A stretch of DNA of 64,000 nt from Oligoflexales bacterium (GCA_023301465.1 JALZUQ010000038.1:40513-104512); one strand, 5' to 3'; positions 31,253 to 40,863 are shown, counted from the first letter of the stretch. Numbers and translations: made by a program. Notes: generated from the letters alone by a model not told the origin.

Positions 31253-31692
31253 TTAAACATCCTTGCAGAAAACTCTGCACTACAAGCCAATTGATCACCA
31301 ACAAAAGCCTTACCTTCAAACCAAAAGAATCCAGCTCTATGCTTTGAAAGTTCAACTTCATACCTCAGTAGTTCGCCGGGCTTTACTACATATCGAAACC
31401 TAACTTTATCTACCGTCGTTAAAACACAAGAATTAAACTTTAGCCCCGGTATATACCCAACTAAAACACCGGATGTTTGAGCGAGGCCTTCAACTTGATA
31501 GACACCCGGGAGAACAGGGTTTCCGGGAAAGTGCCCTTGAAATACAGGGTTTGATTCATCCACCGCTAACTCAGCAACAATACGCTTTCCAGCTTCTATT
31601 TCTGTAACTCGATCGAGAAGCAGAAAAGGAGTTCGATGTGGTATGACCGCCTTGATATGTTCTTTTCCAAAAGGAACTGTGGGCGTATTCAT
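31249..31692 (-). CDS. fabZ: 3-hydroxyacyl-ACP dehydratase
   Basis: IPHRTPFLLLDRVTE; FQGHFPGNPVLPGVYQVEGLAQ. Confidence 0.96.
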   Translation of the reverse strand: MNTPTVPFGKEHIKAVIPHRTPFLLLDRVTEIEAGKRIVAELAVDESNPVFQGHFPGNPVLPGVYQVEGLAQTSGVLVGYIPGLKFNSCVLTTVDKVRFRYVVKPGELLRYEVELSKHRAGFFWFEGKAFVGDQLACSAEFSARMFK

Positions 31693-32258
31693 TATTTAGA
31701 TTTTTGCTTAGCAGCAGTTTTTGGAAGTGTTTTTACAAACTTTGGGTAACGATCAATAATTTCTTTTGTTAAATTGATTGGGTTTGCAACATAAAGAAGA
31801 CCTGAACTATTTGCTTCAAAAACTAATGATAGTTTTTTTTCGCTAGAAATTTTCTCTGAAAGTTTTGCAATTCTAACAGCAATCTGTTGCGTCGCTTGAT
31901 TCTCACGTTTTTTGATACTCGACTGAAAATCATACTCATCTTTACGCCACTTCAAAAGCTTTGCTTGAACTTCTTTTTGTTTTTTCATTCTAGCTTCATT
32001 ACTCATAAGAGCCATCTTTGATTGCATCTCTTTACCGATTTTTTCGATTTGTGCACGGCGACTCTTTAATGTTTTTTCTTGGTTTTTAATTTCTTTTTCT
32101 AATTTAGCACGAGCAGCTTTGCCCTCTTCTACATTTAGAATGACAGCTTGAATATCAACAACTCCTACTTTTAATGTTGCTTCCGCAGCATGTAAGCTGG
32201 AAAAAGAAAGGCTCATAAAAGCGATGGTCATTAAGTGTGAAAATTTTGTACAATTCAT
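31692..32258 (-). CDS. skp: OmpH/Skp family periplasmic chaperone
   Basis: Signal peptide; VGVVDIQAVILNVEEGKAARAKLEKEIKNQEKTLKSR coiled coil; upstream of fabZ-lpxA. Confidence 0.85.
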   Translation of the reverse strand: MNCTKFSHLMTIAFMSLSFSSLHAAEATLKVGVVDIQAVILNVEEGKAARAKLEKEIKNQEKTLKSRRAQIEKIGKEMQSKMALMSNEARMKKQKEVQAKLLKWRKDEYDFQSSIKKRENQATQQIAVRIAKLSEKISSEKKLSLVFEANSSGLLYVANPINLTKEIIDRYPKFVKTLPKTAAKQKSK

Positions 32259-32435
32259 TATAGTTCCTCATTTCGTATGGCTTATGGTTATCAAAATATA
32301 CATTAAATGTTGACTAAAAACACATAAGAATTGATTAAATTCTGAGCTTTATACTGCCTTTAAACTCAAGATAAGACAAGAGGACAAGCACTTAAATGCT
32401 TGCCCTCTTTTTGGACGGGGTCTAAAAAGACTGCG

Positions 32436-33488
32436 TTAGTAGGAAAGGTCGGGATTAGAAATTAGTTCAAGCTCAATCAAAGCAGTTCTATCTTCTTTAA
32501 TTTCGATTAGGTGAGATGATCCACTTCCAGAGGAAATTTGTGCAAACTCTCCATCGTCGTAGTAACCGTTTGCATCAGAATCGATAAAAACAAACACTAC
32601 ATATTTTCCAGGCTCTAGGTTTGGAGTGACAAACTCGGCGGAACCTTCTTTTCCAACAACCTTGAGAGATGCAGTATTCAATTCAAATAAGTACTCTGGA
32701 TTTCTTAAAATATCGTTTGTGTCTAAAAACTGAATCATGATTTTACGGTCGTTTTCAATACCCTCAATGTCATCAGACTTAATCTTGACCCTAGCTTTTG
32801 CATGTATTTGCGGCTCAGAACCTGGCTTTGTAAATAGTTTATTAATCACAATATCTACATCTTCGAGTCTATTATCTCCGTCATAAACATCTATGCTTTG
32901 AATTTGAGAAATAGCACCGTAAACACCCATTGGTTTATTTGCCACTAATTCCATGTCTTGATATGAGTAAGGAGTAACAGTTTGATCTTCCCTAGAAATA
33001 AAAGCTCTAAGATAAAAATTACCTGAAGGTAAAAATAATCTAGTATCAGCTCTTTCACCCGTTCTAGATGTATCAAAGTTTGATAATGATGTAGTTGCTA
33101 CCGGCGAACCTGTAAAATGTCTATTATCGAAAGCCTCTACAACAACTGCTTGACGCTCACCAAGGTCCTTATCCACTTCATAGTGTACTTTAACACTCAC
33201 CGGGTGACATTCTTCTCCACGGCAGCGGTTTTTCCATTTTTGATTTTCGCTCTCAAAACAATAAGGAGTTGATTCATTTGCACCTTTTTCGCATTGTTTT
33301 ATATTTTCGTATTCTCTTTTTATTTCTTGGGGAATGATAATTGTTTCCGTCACAACCCATTCACCATCACTTGAATAATAACCACTGTCCCAATCATCAT
33401 CCCAGTCGTCTTCTGTTACTTCTAAAAGACACCCGGTAAAACAAAAACTCATGAGCAGCGTAAGCCCAAATAATTTTACTTTTTTCAT
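32436..33488 (-). CDS. Predicted lipoprotein
   Basis: MKKVKLFGLTLLMSFCFTGCLLEV lipobox; ORF extends upstream to 33548. Confidence 0.7.
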   Translation of the reverse strand: MKKVKLFGLTLLMSFCFTGCLLEVTEDDWDDDWDSGYYSSDGEWVVTETIIIPQEIKREYENIKQCEKGANESTPYCFESENQKWKNRCRGEECHPVSVKVHYEVDKDLGERQAVVVEAFDNRHFTGSPVATTSLSNFDTSRTGERADTRLFLPSGNFYLRAFISREDQTVTPYSYQDMELVANKPMGVYGAISQIQSIDVYDGDNRLEDVDIVINKLFTKPGSEPQIHAKARVKIKSDDIEGIENDRKIMIQFLDTNDILRNPEYLFELNTASLKVVGKEGSAEFVTPNLEPGKYVVFVFIDSDANGYYDDGEFAQISSGSGSSHLIEIKEDRTALIELELISNPDLSY

Positions 33489-33658
33489 TTCTCTCTCCTG
33501 TAAAAAATAAATTTCATTCCATAGAAGAGCGAATAGCGTACCACCCACTAAGCATTTAATATTATTGAAACTGACTTTTTTAAGTCACCATAAGTTGTAT
33601 CTTAAAAGTGATAACTGAAACTAGAGTTGCTCTGTCAAAATTACGGACACTCCATGTT

Positions 33659-34567
33659 TTATTCATACAGTGAAGACTGCCCTTCACTTAATGCAAATAA
33701 ACGATCAACTCCCACCGCAACTCCGCAGGAAGGAGTCTCATTGGATGCGATCACGTGGATATCTTTTTCATTGATTGGTAAAGGGTGATTTCCAAGTTTT
33801 TTTCTTTTATTTTGGATTTCTGCAAAACGCTCTATGTTTTCTTTTCCAGTCAGCTCATGAAAACCATTAGCAACTTCCACTCCGTGAACAAAATACTCAA
33901 ACCTCTCAGAAAACCCTTGATTCTCTTTTGCTAAAGTTAATTGGAAACTAGGATAACCAGTAACCACCACCAATTCTTTATCCTTAAATTGAGATTCACA
34001 CTCAAAATTTAACACCTTAGAAAACACCGAATCTAAATCGTCTTCATGGTTTGTATAAGAAAAACGTTTCTTTGCTTCAATCAAGAAGTTCTCAGGCTGA
34101 TCTAAATGAAGATTAAATTTTTCATTTAAGAATTTTCCAATATGAAATTCCGTTATGCTTTTCTTCAAGGCACAAGCACCTTGAATCAGCTGACCACACT
34201 CTTTCATAAACTTATGGAAATCATGATTTTTAGAATAAAATTCAAGCATCGTAAATTCTGGCATATGCCAAGGTGTAGGGCTCTCAGAGTTTCGAAACAC
34301 AGGGCAAATTTGATATATTTTTTCGATACCCGATGAGGCAAGTATCTTTTTCATCTCAATTTCTGGACTAGATTGAAGCCATTTTTTTGACTGATTTGAA
34401 CCAAATGACTCGGTTGTAGAAAAAAAGTCCAGAAAAACCTCAGCACCCGGTGTGTCAACTACCACAGGGGTTTGAACTTCAAGGTAGTTTTTATTTTCCA
34501 AAAAAAATCGCAGCTTTTGTTTGAAAGCTGCGATTTTTCTTAAATAGGTTTCGCTATTTTTTTTCAT
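33659..34567 (-). CDS. epmA: EpmA/GenX-type lysyl-tRNA synthetase paralog (EF-P lysine ligase)
   Basis: KIAAFKQKLRFFLENKNYLEVQTPVVVDTPGAEVFLDFF; LQSSPEIEMKKIL; IYQICPVFRNSESPTPWHMPEFTMLEFY; GVAVGVDRLFAL. Start 34567 or 34576. Confidence 0.9.
   Translation of the reverse strand: MKKNSETYLRKIAAFKQKLRFFLENKNYLEVQTPVVVDTPGAEVFLDFFSTTESFGSNQSKKWLQSSPEIEMKKILASSGIEKIYQICPVFRNSESPTPWHMPEFTMLEFYSKNHDFHKFMKECGQLIQGACALKKSITEFHIGKFLNEKFNLHLDQPENFLIEAKKRFSYTNHEDDLDSVFSKVLNFECESQFKDKELVVVTGYPSFQLTLAKENQGFSERFEYFVHGVEVANGFHELTGKENIERFAEIQNKRKKLGNHPLPINEKDIHVIASNETPSCGVAVGVDRLFALSEGQSSLYE
34503..34538 (-). terminator. Intrinsic terminator for the Lon-family gene, located inside the 5' coding region of epmA
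   Basis: 15-bp perfect arms AAAAATCGCAGCTTT / AAAGCTGCGATTTTT, 6-nt loop, followed on the minus strand by a U run (A run on + from 34500). Confidence 0.85.
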
Positions 34568-36953
34568 CTTCTTCATCAGATACATCAAAGCGATCAATAA
34601 TTCTTTGAACAGCTGAATCCTTTTTAATTTTTTTGTCGTGAAGAGTCTTAATTCCAAAATCAACACCCGTCACCAGCTTAAACGCTTCAGGGAAGGTTTT
34701 GATAGGATAGATAATGAGCTCTTTGCTTTTAACTGCTTCTACTACTTCGTGGTGCAACATTAGGTTTGTCACATTTTGGTAAGGAAGCATCAACTTAAAT
34801 GGTTTTTTGGACTTGATGGCTTTGCACGTTCTGTAAAAACCCTCAATCTTTTCGTTTACACCACCAACAGGCTGAATATTTCCAGACTGGTCTACACTCC
34901 CTGTCATTGCAAAACATTGTTCAACAGGCGTATTTGATAACGAACTAGTGATTGCTACCAACTCCGTAACGGTTGCAGAGTCACCATCAATCTTTCCATA
35001 AGACTGCTCAAAACAAACAGAGGCACCAAAACCAATACTCTTTTTCTTACTGATAATGGAATTCAAATAAGCAGATAAGATGCTGACACCTTTTTCATGA
35101 ATATTACCTGACAGGTTTGCACTGCGTTCAATGTTGATAATCCCGCGGTTAGACATATAAGAATTTGCAGAGATTTTACAAACTTTTCCAAAACTATAAT
35201 CACCATAATCAAGGACTGCCAACCCGTAAGTTTGACCAATTTTTTTGCCTTTGAAATCAATTTCAAGACCTTTTGCAGCAATCATTTCAAGGAAATAATC
35301 TTCATACGAATTTAATCTGTAAAACTTTTGGTCTAAAGCACCCATAACATGTTTACGGTCGACTACTTTTGAGCTTGCTTGACGAGCTATAAAATCCGCT
35401 TCGATGGTTAAGTCTTTTAATTGACCAAACTGAGTAGAAAGATAGTTTTTATCGTCAGCGATACGACTACCGTATTCCACCATACAAGAGACCCCGGAAC
35501 GACTAAACGGAAGTAAGTCCTCTACTTTGCATCTAGAAGCAATAAAATCCACATAAGCATTCATGTTCTTTTTGCTTCGTTTCATTTTGTAATCAAAATC
35601 TGCTTTGATTTTAAAGATCTTTGGAAAATCCTCATCATAAGTAAATAACTGATGATAGATGTCTTCATTCCCAATCATAATAATCTTGAGATCTAACTCC
35701 ATTGGCTCAGGCTTCATGCCAGTTGTTGGAACCATTGAGTAGTTTTCGCCAATGTCTTCAATAAAGCCAGATCTTGTTCTGAGTATTTTCTTAAGGTTTT
35801 CCCAAACAGCATACTGCTTAAAAACATCTGCTGCATTCAAGACAAGATAACCACCATTGGCCTTGTGCACCGCACCAGACTGAATCATTGTATAGTCTGT
35901 ATGATACATTCCGTTTTCGACGTTTTTTTCGATCTTTCCAAACAAGTTATAATAAGTAGGATTGTTTTCAAAAACAATCGGAGCACCCTTTGTTTTGCCG
36001 TGGTCTACAAACACGTTGACACGGTAGCGTCTAAACCGGTCTTGATCTTTTGCGAAACTACCAATAAGCGGGTCATAACTCGGAACTTGTCCTTGCTTTG
36101 GGTCTTCCACCATAAAGCTTTGAATGTTTTCAACGATGGACTCAGTCACATGGTCAAAATACTCAGTCACTTCTTCATTGTTTTTAAATGATTTTCTAAG
36201 CGAGACAAGTTCTTCACTTAGTATTTCATGCACAAACTCTTTTTTAATTTCTTCTAAGAAAGCTCTGCTTTCTGTATCAATAGAACGAACCTGTCTTGCA
36301 AACTCTAAAACATGGGGTTCTAACTCTGCACGACGTTTTTCGATTTCATCTTTTTCTTTAGCAGTTAGTTCTTCATAGGATTCTTCATTTAAAATCTCCC
36401 CACCAGACATTGGAATGGTTTCAATACCATTTTCGGTGGTCTTCACATAAAAACTACGACCACGCCCAATTTTTTCTAACTCAACTAATAGTTTATTTTT
36501 ACGATCACTAGCTGCATTTAATCTTTCGTTTGCTCTGCTCTCAAACTCTTCGGCTTGTAAAACAGTAGGGATTTTTTTGGCAAGAACCTGAATAAAGTCT
36601 TCCATACCATTTCGGAGTACTTTTGCTTTACCGGGCTTAAGGTGGATGAGCTTAGGTGTTTCTCTGTTCTCAAAGTCGTATACATAAATACTATCTTGTG
36701 GGGTTGTAGAGTTTGCGGCCCATTTTTTAAGGAAACCCTTGATAACACTTGTATGCCCAGTACCTTGAATACCAGCCGCATAAATATTATACCCCGGCTT
36801 TTGAATCCCCAAACCCATTTCAATAGCCTTTACGGCACGTTCTTGAGAAATAATATTATGGGATAAAGGTATCGAAGCAGTAGTTTTAAAACTTTTGAGA
36901 TCTGAACTTTTGACTAGATGATATACTTCTCCAGCACGCAATGGCGAAACCAT
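34554..36953 (-). CDS. Lon-family ATP-dependent protease (AAA_32 + S16 type)
   Basis: NIYAAGIQGTGHTSVIKGFL; GAVHKANGGYLVLNA; GDSATVTELVAITSSLSNTPVEQCFAMTGSVDQSGNIQPVGGVNEKIEGFY. Confidence 0.92.
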   Translation of the reverse strand: MVSPLRAGEVYHLVKSSDLKSFKTTASIPLSHNIISQERAVKAIEMGLGIQKPGYNIYAAGIQGTGHTSVIKGFLKKWAANSTTPQDSIYVYDFENRETPKLIHLKPGKAKVLRNGMEDFIQVLAKKIPTVLQAEEFESRANERLNAASDRKNKLLVELEKIGRGRSFYVKTTENGIETIPMSGGEILNEESYEELTAKEKDEIEKRRAELEPHVLEFARQVRSIDTESRAFLEEIKKEFVHEILSEELVSLRKSFKNNEEVTEYFDHVTESIVENIQSFMVEDPKQGQVPSYDPLIGSFAKDQDRFRRYRVNVFVDHGKTKGAPIVFENNPTYYNLFGKIEKNVENGMYHTDYTMIQSGAVHKANGGYLVLNAADVFKQYAVWENLKKILRTRSGFIEDIGENYSMVPTTGMKPEPMELDLKIIMIGNEDIYHQLFTYDEDFPKIFKIKADFDYKMKRSKKNMNAYVDFIASRCKVEDLLPFSRSGVSCMVEYGSRIADDKNYLSTQFGQLKDLTIEADFIARQASSKVVDRKHVMGALDQKFYRLNSYEDYFLEMIAAKGLEIDFKGKKIGQTYGLAVLDYGDYSFGKVCKISANSYMSNRGIINIERSANLSGNIHEKGVSILSAYLNSIISKKKSIGFGASVCFEQSYGKIDGDSATVTELVAITSSLSNTPVEQCFAMTGSVDQSGNIQPVGGVNEKIEGFYRTCKAIKSKKPFKLMLPYQNVTNLMLHHEVVEAVKSKELIIYPIKTFPEAFKLVTGVDFGIKTLHDKKIKKDSAVQRIIDRFDVSDEEDEKK

Positions 36954-37003
36954 AGACCCTACCTTTTATTTAAATAAATTGGATGTAAAAAAGGGATACG
37001 AAA

Positions 37004-37108
37004 CTATTTAGTACGTAACGCTCTTCTCTTACGCATTCCACGTCTTTTTTTACGGCCGACTTTTCTGCGTCCCTTAGAATGTTTTCTCTTATGTCTTGAT
37101 CCGTTCAA
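37004..37108 (-). CDS. 34-aa very basic peptide (possible AURKAIP1/COX24-like small ribosomal protein)
   Basis: TTG start with upstream AGGAAG: MNGSRHKRKHSKGRRKVGRKKRRGMRKRRALRTK; missing from the supplied ORF list because of length. Confidence 0.65.
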   Translation of the reverse strand: MNGSRHKRKHSKGRRKVGRKKRRGMRKRRALRTK

Positions 37109-37293
37109 TGCAACTTCCTCCGCTTAAGAACTTAAGGTCATAGAGGCGGTTATCTAATAAAATTCCCCAAAAGGCAAGATTGTTTGTTTAATATTTCCAA
37201 GGACTTGCCATAAATAATGGTGCTAACACCTCAATTCCTCTAAGGAATGTCCGAACAGAAGAATATCGTAGTGAATCTAGGAGCCTAAAATTT

Positions 37294-37755
37294 ATGCAAG
37301 ACTCTCAACGCAGTAAACGAAATCTTCGCTCGCTCATCATTGAGCCCTTTCAACAACTAAGAATTGGATTGTGGGCCATCGGGATCTCTGTTGTCTTTGT
37401 CTTTGTCATCGCGGCAATGATCACCGTAAGTTTCTATTCACAGTACGAACACATGATGGAAGTCTTTTCTGTAGACCCCTCCTTAAAGTGGGAACTCATT
37501 TGGAATGAAGCCATCATCAGAAATGTTTACATCATGGCTGCGATTTTCATAAGTTATCTTGCAATCATGTGCTTTGTGATATTTAAAATGACTCACAAGG
37601 TTTATGGACCTTTGGTATCTATTGAAAGATTCATCAAAAAACTTGAAGGTGGAAATTACTCTGAGAGAATTCGCCTGAGAGAAAAAGATGATCTAAAAAG
37701 GCTTGCTTCTAAACTAAATGAACTTGCTGAGAAGCTGGATCAAAATAATAAATAA
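37294..37755 (+). CDS. Two-TM protein with HAMP domain
   Basis: Two TM helices followed by HKVYGPLVSIERFIKKLEGGNYSERIRLREKDDLKRLASKLNELAEKL. Confidence 0.75.
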   Translation: MQDSQRSKRNLRSLIIEPFQQLRIGLWAIGISVVFVFVIAAMITVSFYSQYEHMMEVFSVDPSLKWELIWNEAIIRNVYIMAAIFISYLAIMCFVIFKMTHKVYGPLVSIERFIKKLEGGNYSERIRLREKDDLKRLASKLNELAEKLDQNNK

Positions 37756-37817
37756 TTCGGAATAAAAACATAAACATCGTATTTTTCTTAATCGAAATAA
37801 TGGCCGCTCTAACAGCC

Positions 37818-38247
37818 GTCATCCTGCAGCGAACAAAGTAAGCGTGAGGATCTGTTGGCATACTACAGAATACCGACAGAAAGATCACTCCACATTGGGT
37901 TTACCGAAGATATCAGTACGTTCTTTCTGAGTCGAGGTTGTTTCTTGATCATTTTTTCACGATAAATAGCATCTTGAATATTATTATACTTTTCGTAGTA
38001 GACTAACTCATGAACGTTATATCTACTTGTAAAACCTTGGTTAATGTTACTTTTGTGTTCGAACAACCTTCTGGTTAAATTGTTTGTTACACCAGTATAA
38101 AGAACGGTTTTGTTTTTGTTAGTGAGGATGTAAACGTATGATTCTTTTGGCATGTGATTAGGGTATAGTTTTTGGATGTGGTCTTTTAGTGATCTTCTAT
38201 AGTATACTAACAGATCCTCACGCTCACTTTGTTCGCTGAAGGATGAC
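37818..38247. mobile_element. Candidate GIY-YIG element bounded by 53-bp imperfect terminal inverted repeats
   Basis: 37818..37870 matches the reverse complement of 38195..38247 at 48 of 53 positions, no gaps (counted by eye). Confidence 0.6.
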
Positions 38248-38249
38248 AT
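37863..38249 (-). CDS. GIY-YIG endonuclease domain protein (UvrC N-terminal-like)
   Basis: SYVYILTNKNKTVLYTGVTNNLTRRLFEHKSNINQGFTSRYNVHELVYYEKYNNIQDAIYREKMIKK. Confidence 0.9.
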   Translation of the reverse strand: MSSFSEQSEREDLLVYYRRSLKDHIQKLYPNHMPKESYVYILTNKNKTVLYTGVTNNLTRRLFEHKSNINQGFTSRYNVHELVYYEKYNNIQDAIYREKMIKKQPRLRKNVLISSVNPMWSDLSVGIL

Positions 38250-38450
38250 ATTGGATATACCTGTATGTTAAAATCGCCCAACCACAGATCAAATTTTAGC
38301 AAAATTTTTCTGCTTCTTTGAGTCACTACCTGAGGTAATATATTGTGATTATCCATTAAAAAAACCATGCCTCAGGACAGAAGCAGGAACAGATATGTTT
38401 TTAAAAGCCAAAATTGTGGCCAGACTATCCTCCGCAGAAGTTGATTAAAT

Positions 38451-38894
38451 CTATTCGATTTCTTCGGCACATTCTTTGTATATGCTTGCTGAAACTTCAT
38501 TAAGAGCATTCGTAACAGTCTTTCTTTTTTTAGAGTCCATATTTCCAATTGGGTACCATCCATAAGTGTTTCTTATCTTTTTACCGGATTTCCTAGTGTA
38601 AATCGAAACGTACGAGTAGCCATCGACGCCTACAACTTGATAGCTAAACCTACGGACTTTAGTAATGCAATCAGTCATACATTTATAGATGCTAGGGTCA
38701 TTGTATGCCTTTCTAAAAGAAACCTTTGAAACGTTTTTAATGCCTCGGATAATACAACTTTCTTTTGGAACTGGTTGGTTTTCATATAGTAGTTCACTGA
38801 TGTACCCATGTTTATATGAGACACAACCTGAAATAAGCTGTGCGAACAAAATAAAAACTATAAGTTCAATATATTTTATAATAATAACTCTCAT
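38451..38894 (-). CDS. Hypothetical lipoprotein
   Basis: VFILFAQLISGCVSYKHG lipobox. Confidence 0.6.
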   Translation of the reverse strand: MRVIIIKYIELIVFILFAQLISGCVSYKHGYISELLYENQPVPKESCIIRGIKNVSKVSFRKAYNDPSIYKCMTDCITKVRRFSYQVVGVDGYSYVSIYTRKSGKKIRNTYGWYPIGNMDSKKRKTVTNALNEVSASIYKECAEEIE

Positions 38895-38987
38895 TCTATA
38901 CTTTAATCTTAGTAAACTTTGTCAGCTGCCGACACCTTAGTAAAGGGTTAAGTTGTATTTTATCAATTGTAGGAACTGATTAAATCA

Positions 38988-39190
38988 ATGGAATCAGAGC
39001 TATTTAAAATCGAAAAACACATCCGAATACTCCGTGGTCAAAAAGTCATCTTAGATAGAAGTCTATCAGACCTCTGAGATAGGTGAACGGAGCACCGTCA
39101 AATAAAAGATGTTATTAGAAGACTGACAAGATCCCTTTTTTATATTCTTTCGATGCACGTTCTAGAGGTCTCAAAAATCAAAACAATGCA
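38988..39190 (+). pseudogene. ORF6N/KilA-N-like protein remnant
   Basis: MESELFKIEKHIRILRGQKVILDRSLSDL then stop/frameshift; resembles ORF6N N-terminus (I..IRGQKVILD..LA.LY). Confidence 0.6.
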
Positions 39191-39207
39191 GAAGATAGTG
39201 TTGATCA

Positions 39208-39696
39208 TTAGATTCTTAAATAATAGTAATAATCATCAACAGACTCGACGCCTTCACGTACGGCATCGGGCTCTACACCCCATCTTTTAAAATTCAATGA
39301 CTCATAAAGCCTTATAGCACCCGGGTTTATGCTAGCTACCGCAAGATTTAGCATATCAACTTTTAACTCTTCTTTTGCAAATTTTAGAGTATGCAATACC
39401 AACTTCTTACCTATTCCAGCACCACTATGCTCAGACTTAACGTAGAGCCCCCATATGTTTGCTTTATGGGACAATTTTGGATTATCAGATTGAGCTAAAC
39501 TAACTATCCCAATAAGCTTTCCCTGTTTGTAAGCACCAAATAAATTTTTTACACCACGATAATGTTCAACACCTTTGAGTACTTCTAATTCATAGGTTGA
39601 AAGAAAAAATTTTGGGTAAAATTTGATTGACTCTAACCTAAGTTCAAACCATTCATCTAAAGTTGAGTTATTTATTTTTGTTATTTCAATAGTCAT
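39208..39696 (-). CDS. GNAT family N-acetyltransferase
   Basis: IWGLYVKSEHSGAGIGKKLVLHTL...AVASINPGAIRLYESLNFKRWG. Confidence 0.85.
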   Translation of the reverse strand: MTIEITKINNSTLDEWFELRLESIKFYPKFFLSTYELEVLKGVEHYRGVKNLFGAYKQGKLIGIVSLAQSDNPKLSHKANIWGLYVKSEHSGAGIGKKLVLHTLKFAKEELKVDMLNLAVASINPGAIRLYESLNFKRWGVEPDAVREGVESVDDYYYYLRI

Positions 39697-39701
39697 TATG
39701 A

Positions 39702-40793
39702 TTACTTATTTAACTGCCCACAAGCACCACCAATATCTTGAGCCTTGCTATATCTAACCATACACCGAATCCCAGCCTCCAAAACCATTGTTTGAATTGC
39801 TTCTATGCGTTTTACTTGGGGAGATTTCCACCTGGAAAAACCTACCTCATTCATTGGTATTAAGTTTAACTTGCAATCAATATCACTTAACAACTGAACA
39901 AGGCCTTGGATTTCTTCATCGCCATCATTAACACCTTCAATTAAGGTATATTGAATCAACAGCCTTTTGAGACGACCGGAGTTTTGCAAACCTCTTAGTT
40001 CAGCCAATACATCGATTAAACTCCAAGTCTTGTTGATAGGCATAATTTTATTTCGAAGTGAAACAGATGCAGCATGCAAACTCAGAGCAATCGGTAGATT
40101 TGGGAAGTCTTTTGTTAGTCTTTTGATACCTTCTAAGTGCCCGGCTGTAGAAACTGAAATCTTGGATTTAGGGAATGCAAAACCATGGGGAGATATTAAA
40201 ATATTTAATGCCTTTGAAAGATTATCGTAGTTATCTAGAGGTTCACCCATCCCCATAAAAACAATATTATTTACCTTTCGCATTCTTACTAGTGCATCTA
40301 ATTGCAATTTATTGGATTTTTGCCATTCAGCATTTTGAACCATCCAATGAGAAACCATGCGGTATTGATCCACAATCTCAGCAGTTGATAAATTTCGCTT
40401 AAGCCCCATCTTTCCTGTATAACAAAAACTACAGGCCCTCTTACACCCAACCTGACTAGACAAACACAGTGAAGTTCTTCTTCGTTCGGGCATCAACACA
40501 GACTCGATTTGACAACCATCTGTGGTTTCAAAAATAAACTTTACAGACCCATCACTTGATTCGTGAAGTGAGTCAATTTTAAGAGATGATTGATCATGAT
40601 ATTGATCAGACAGATAAGAATGGAGTTTGCGTGGGAACTGACTCCCGTAATCAGGAAAATCAGAAGATAATTCACTACAAGAAAGCTTATGGTACTTTGA
40701 AGTAAATGTTGAAACATGAGAATCAGAAAAACCAAGCTCCTTGAACTTTGCAGCCCAGTAAACTTGGTCGAATTCGTATATGGATAACGTCAT
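39702..40793 (-). CDS. rlmN: Dual-specificity RNA methyltransferase RlmN-like radical SAM protein
   Basis: LCLSSQVGCKRACSFCYTGKMGLKRNLSTAEIVDQ; VFMGMGEPLDNYDNL; GGACGQL. Confidence 0.9.
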   Translation of the reverse strand: MTLSIYEFDQVYWAAKFKELGFSDSHVSTFTSKYHKLSCSELSSDFPDYGSQFPRKLHSYLSDQYHDQSSLKIDSLHESSDGSVKFIFETTDGCQIESVLMPERRRTSLCLSSQVGCKRACSFCYTGKMGLKRNLSTAEIVDQYRMVSHWMVQNAEWQKSNKLQLDALVRMRKVNNIVFMGMGEPLDNYDNLSKALNILISPHGFAFPKSKISVSTAGHLEGIKRLTKDFPNLPIALSLHAASVSLRNKIMPINKTWSLIDVLAELRGLQNSGRLKRLLIQYTLIEGVNDGDEEIQGLVQLLSDIDCKLNLIPMNEVGFSRWKSPQVKRIEAIQTMVLEAGIRCMVRYSKAQDIGGACGQLNK

Positions 40794-40863
40794 AAATCTC
40801 TCATGTATTCAGTCTTTTACATAATACGTATCTAAGAGAATGTAAACTATGAGAAACCTATCA

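Noticed and set aside
32377-32411. Hairpin AGAGGaCAAGCA-CTTAAA-TGCTTGcCCTCT as a terminator of the 32436 lipoprotein gene
   Set aside because: Stem is real but the minus strand lacks a U run after it; the T run is on the + strand where no gene ends. Left unassigned.
38372-38563. 63-aa minus-strand ORF
   Set aside because: Overlaps the lipoprotein gene 38451..38894 in another frame, no motif.
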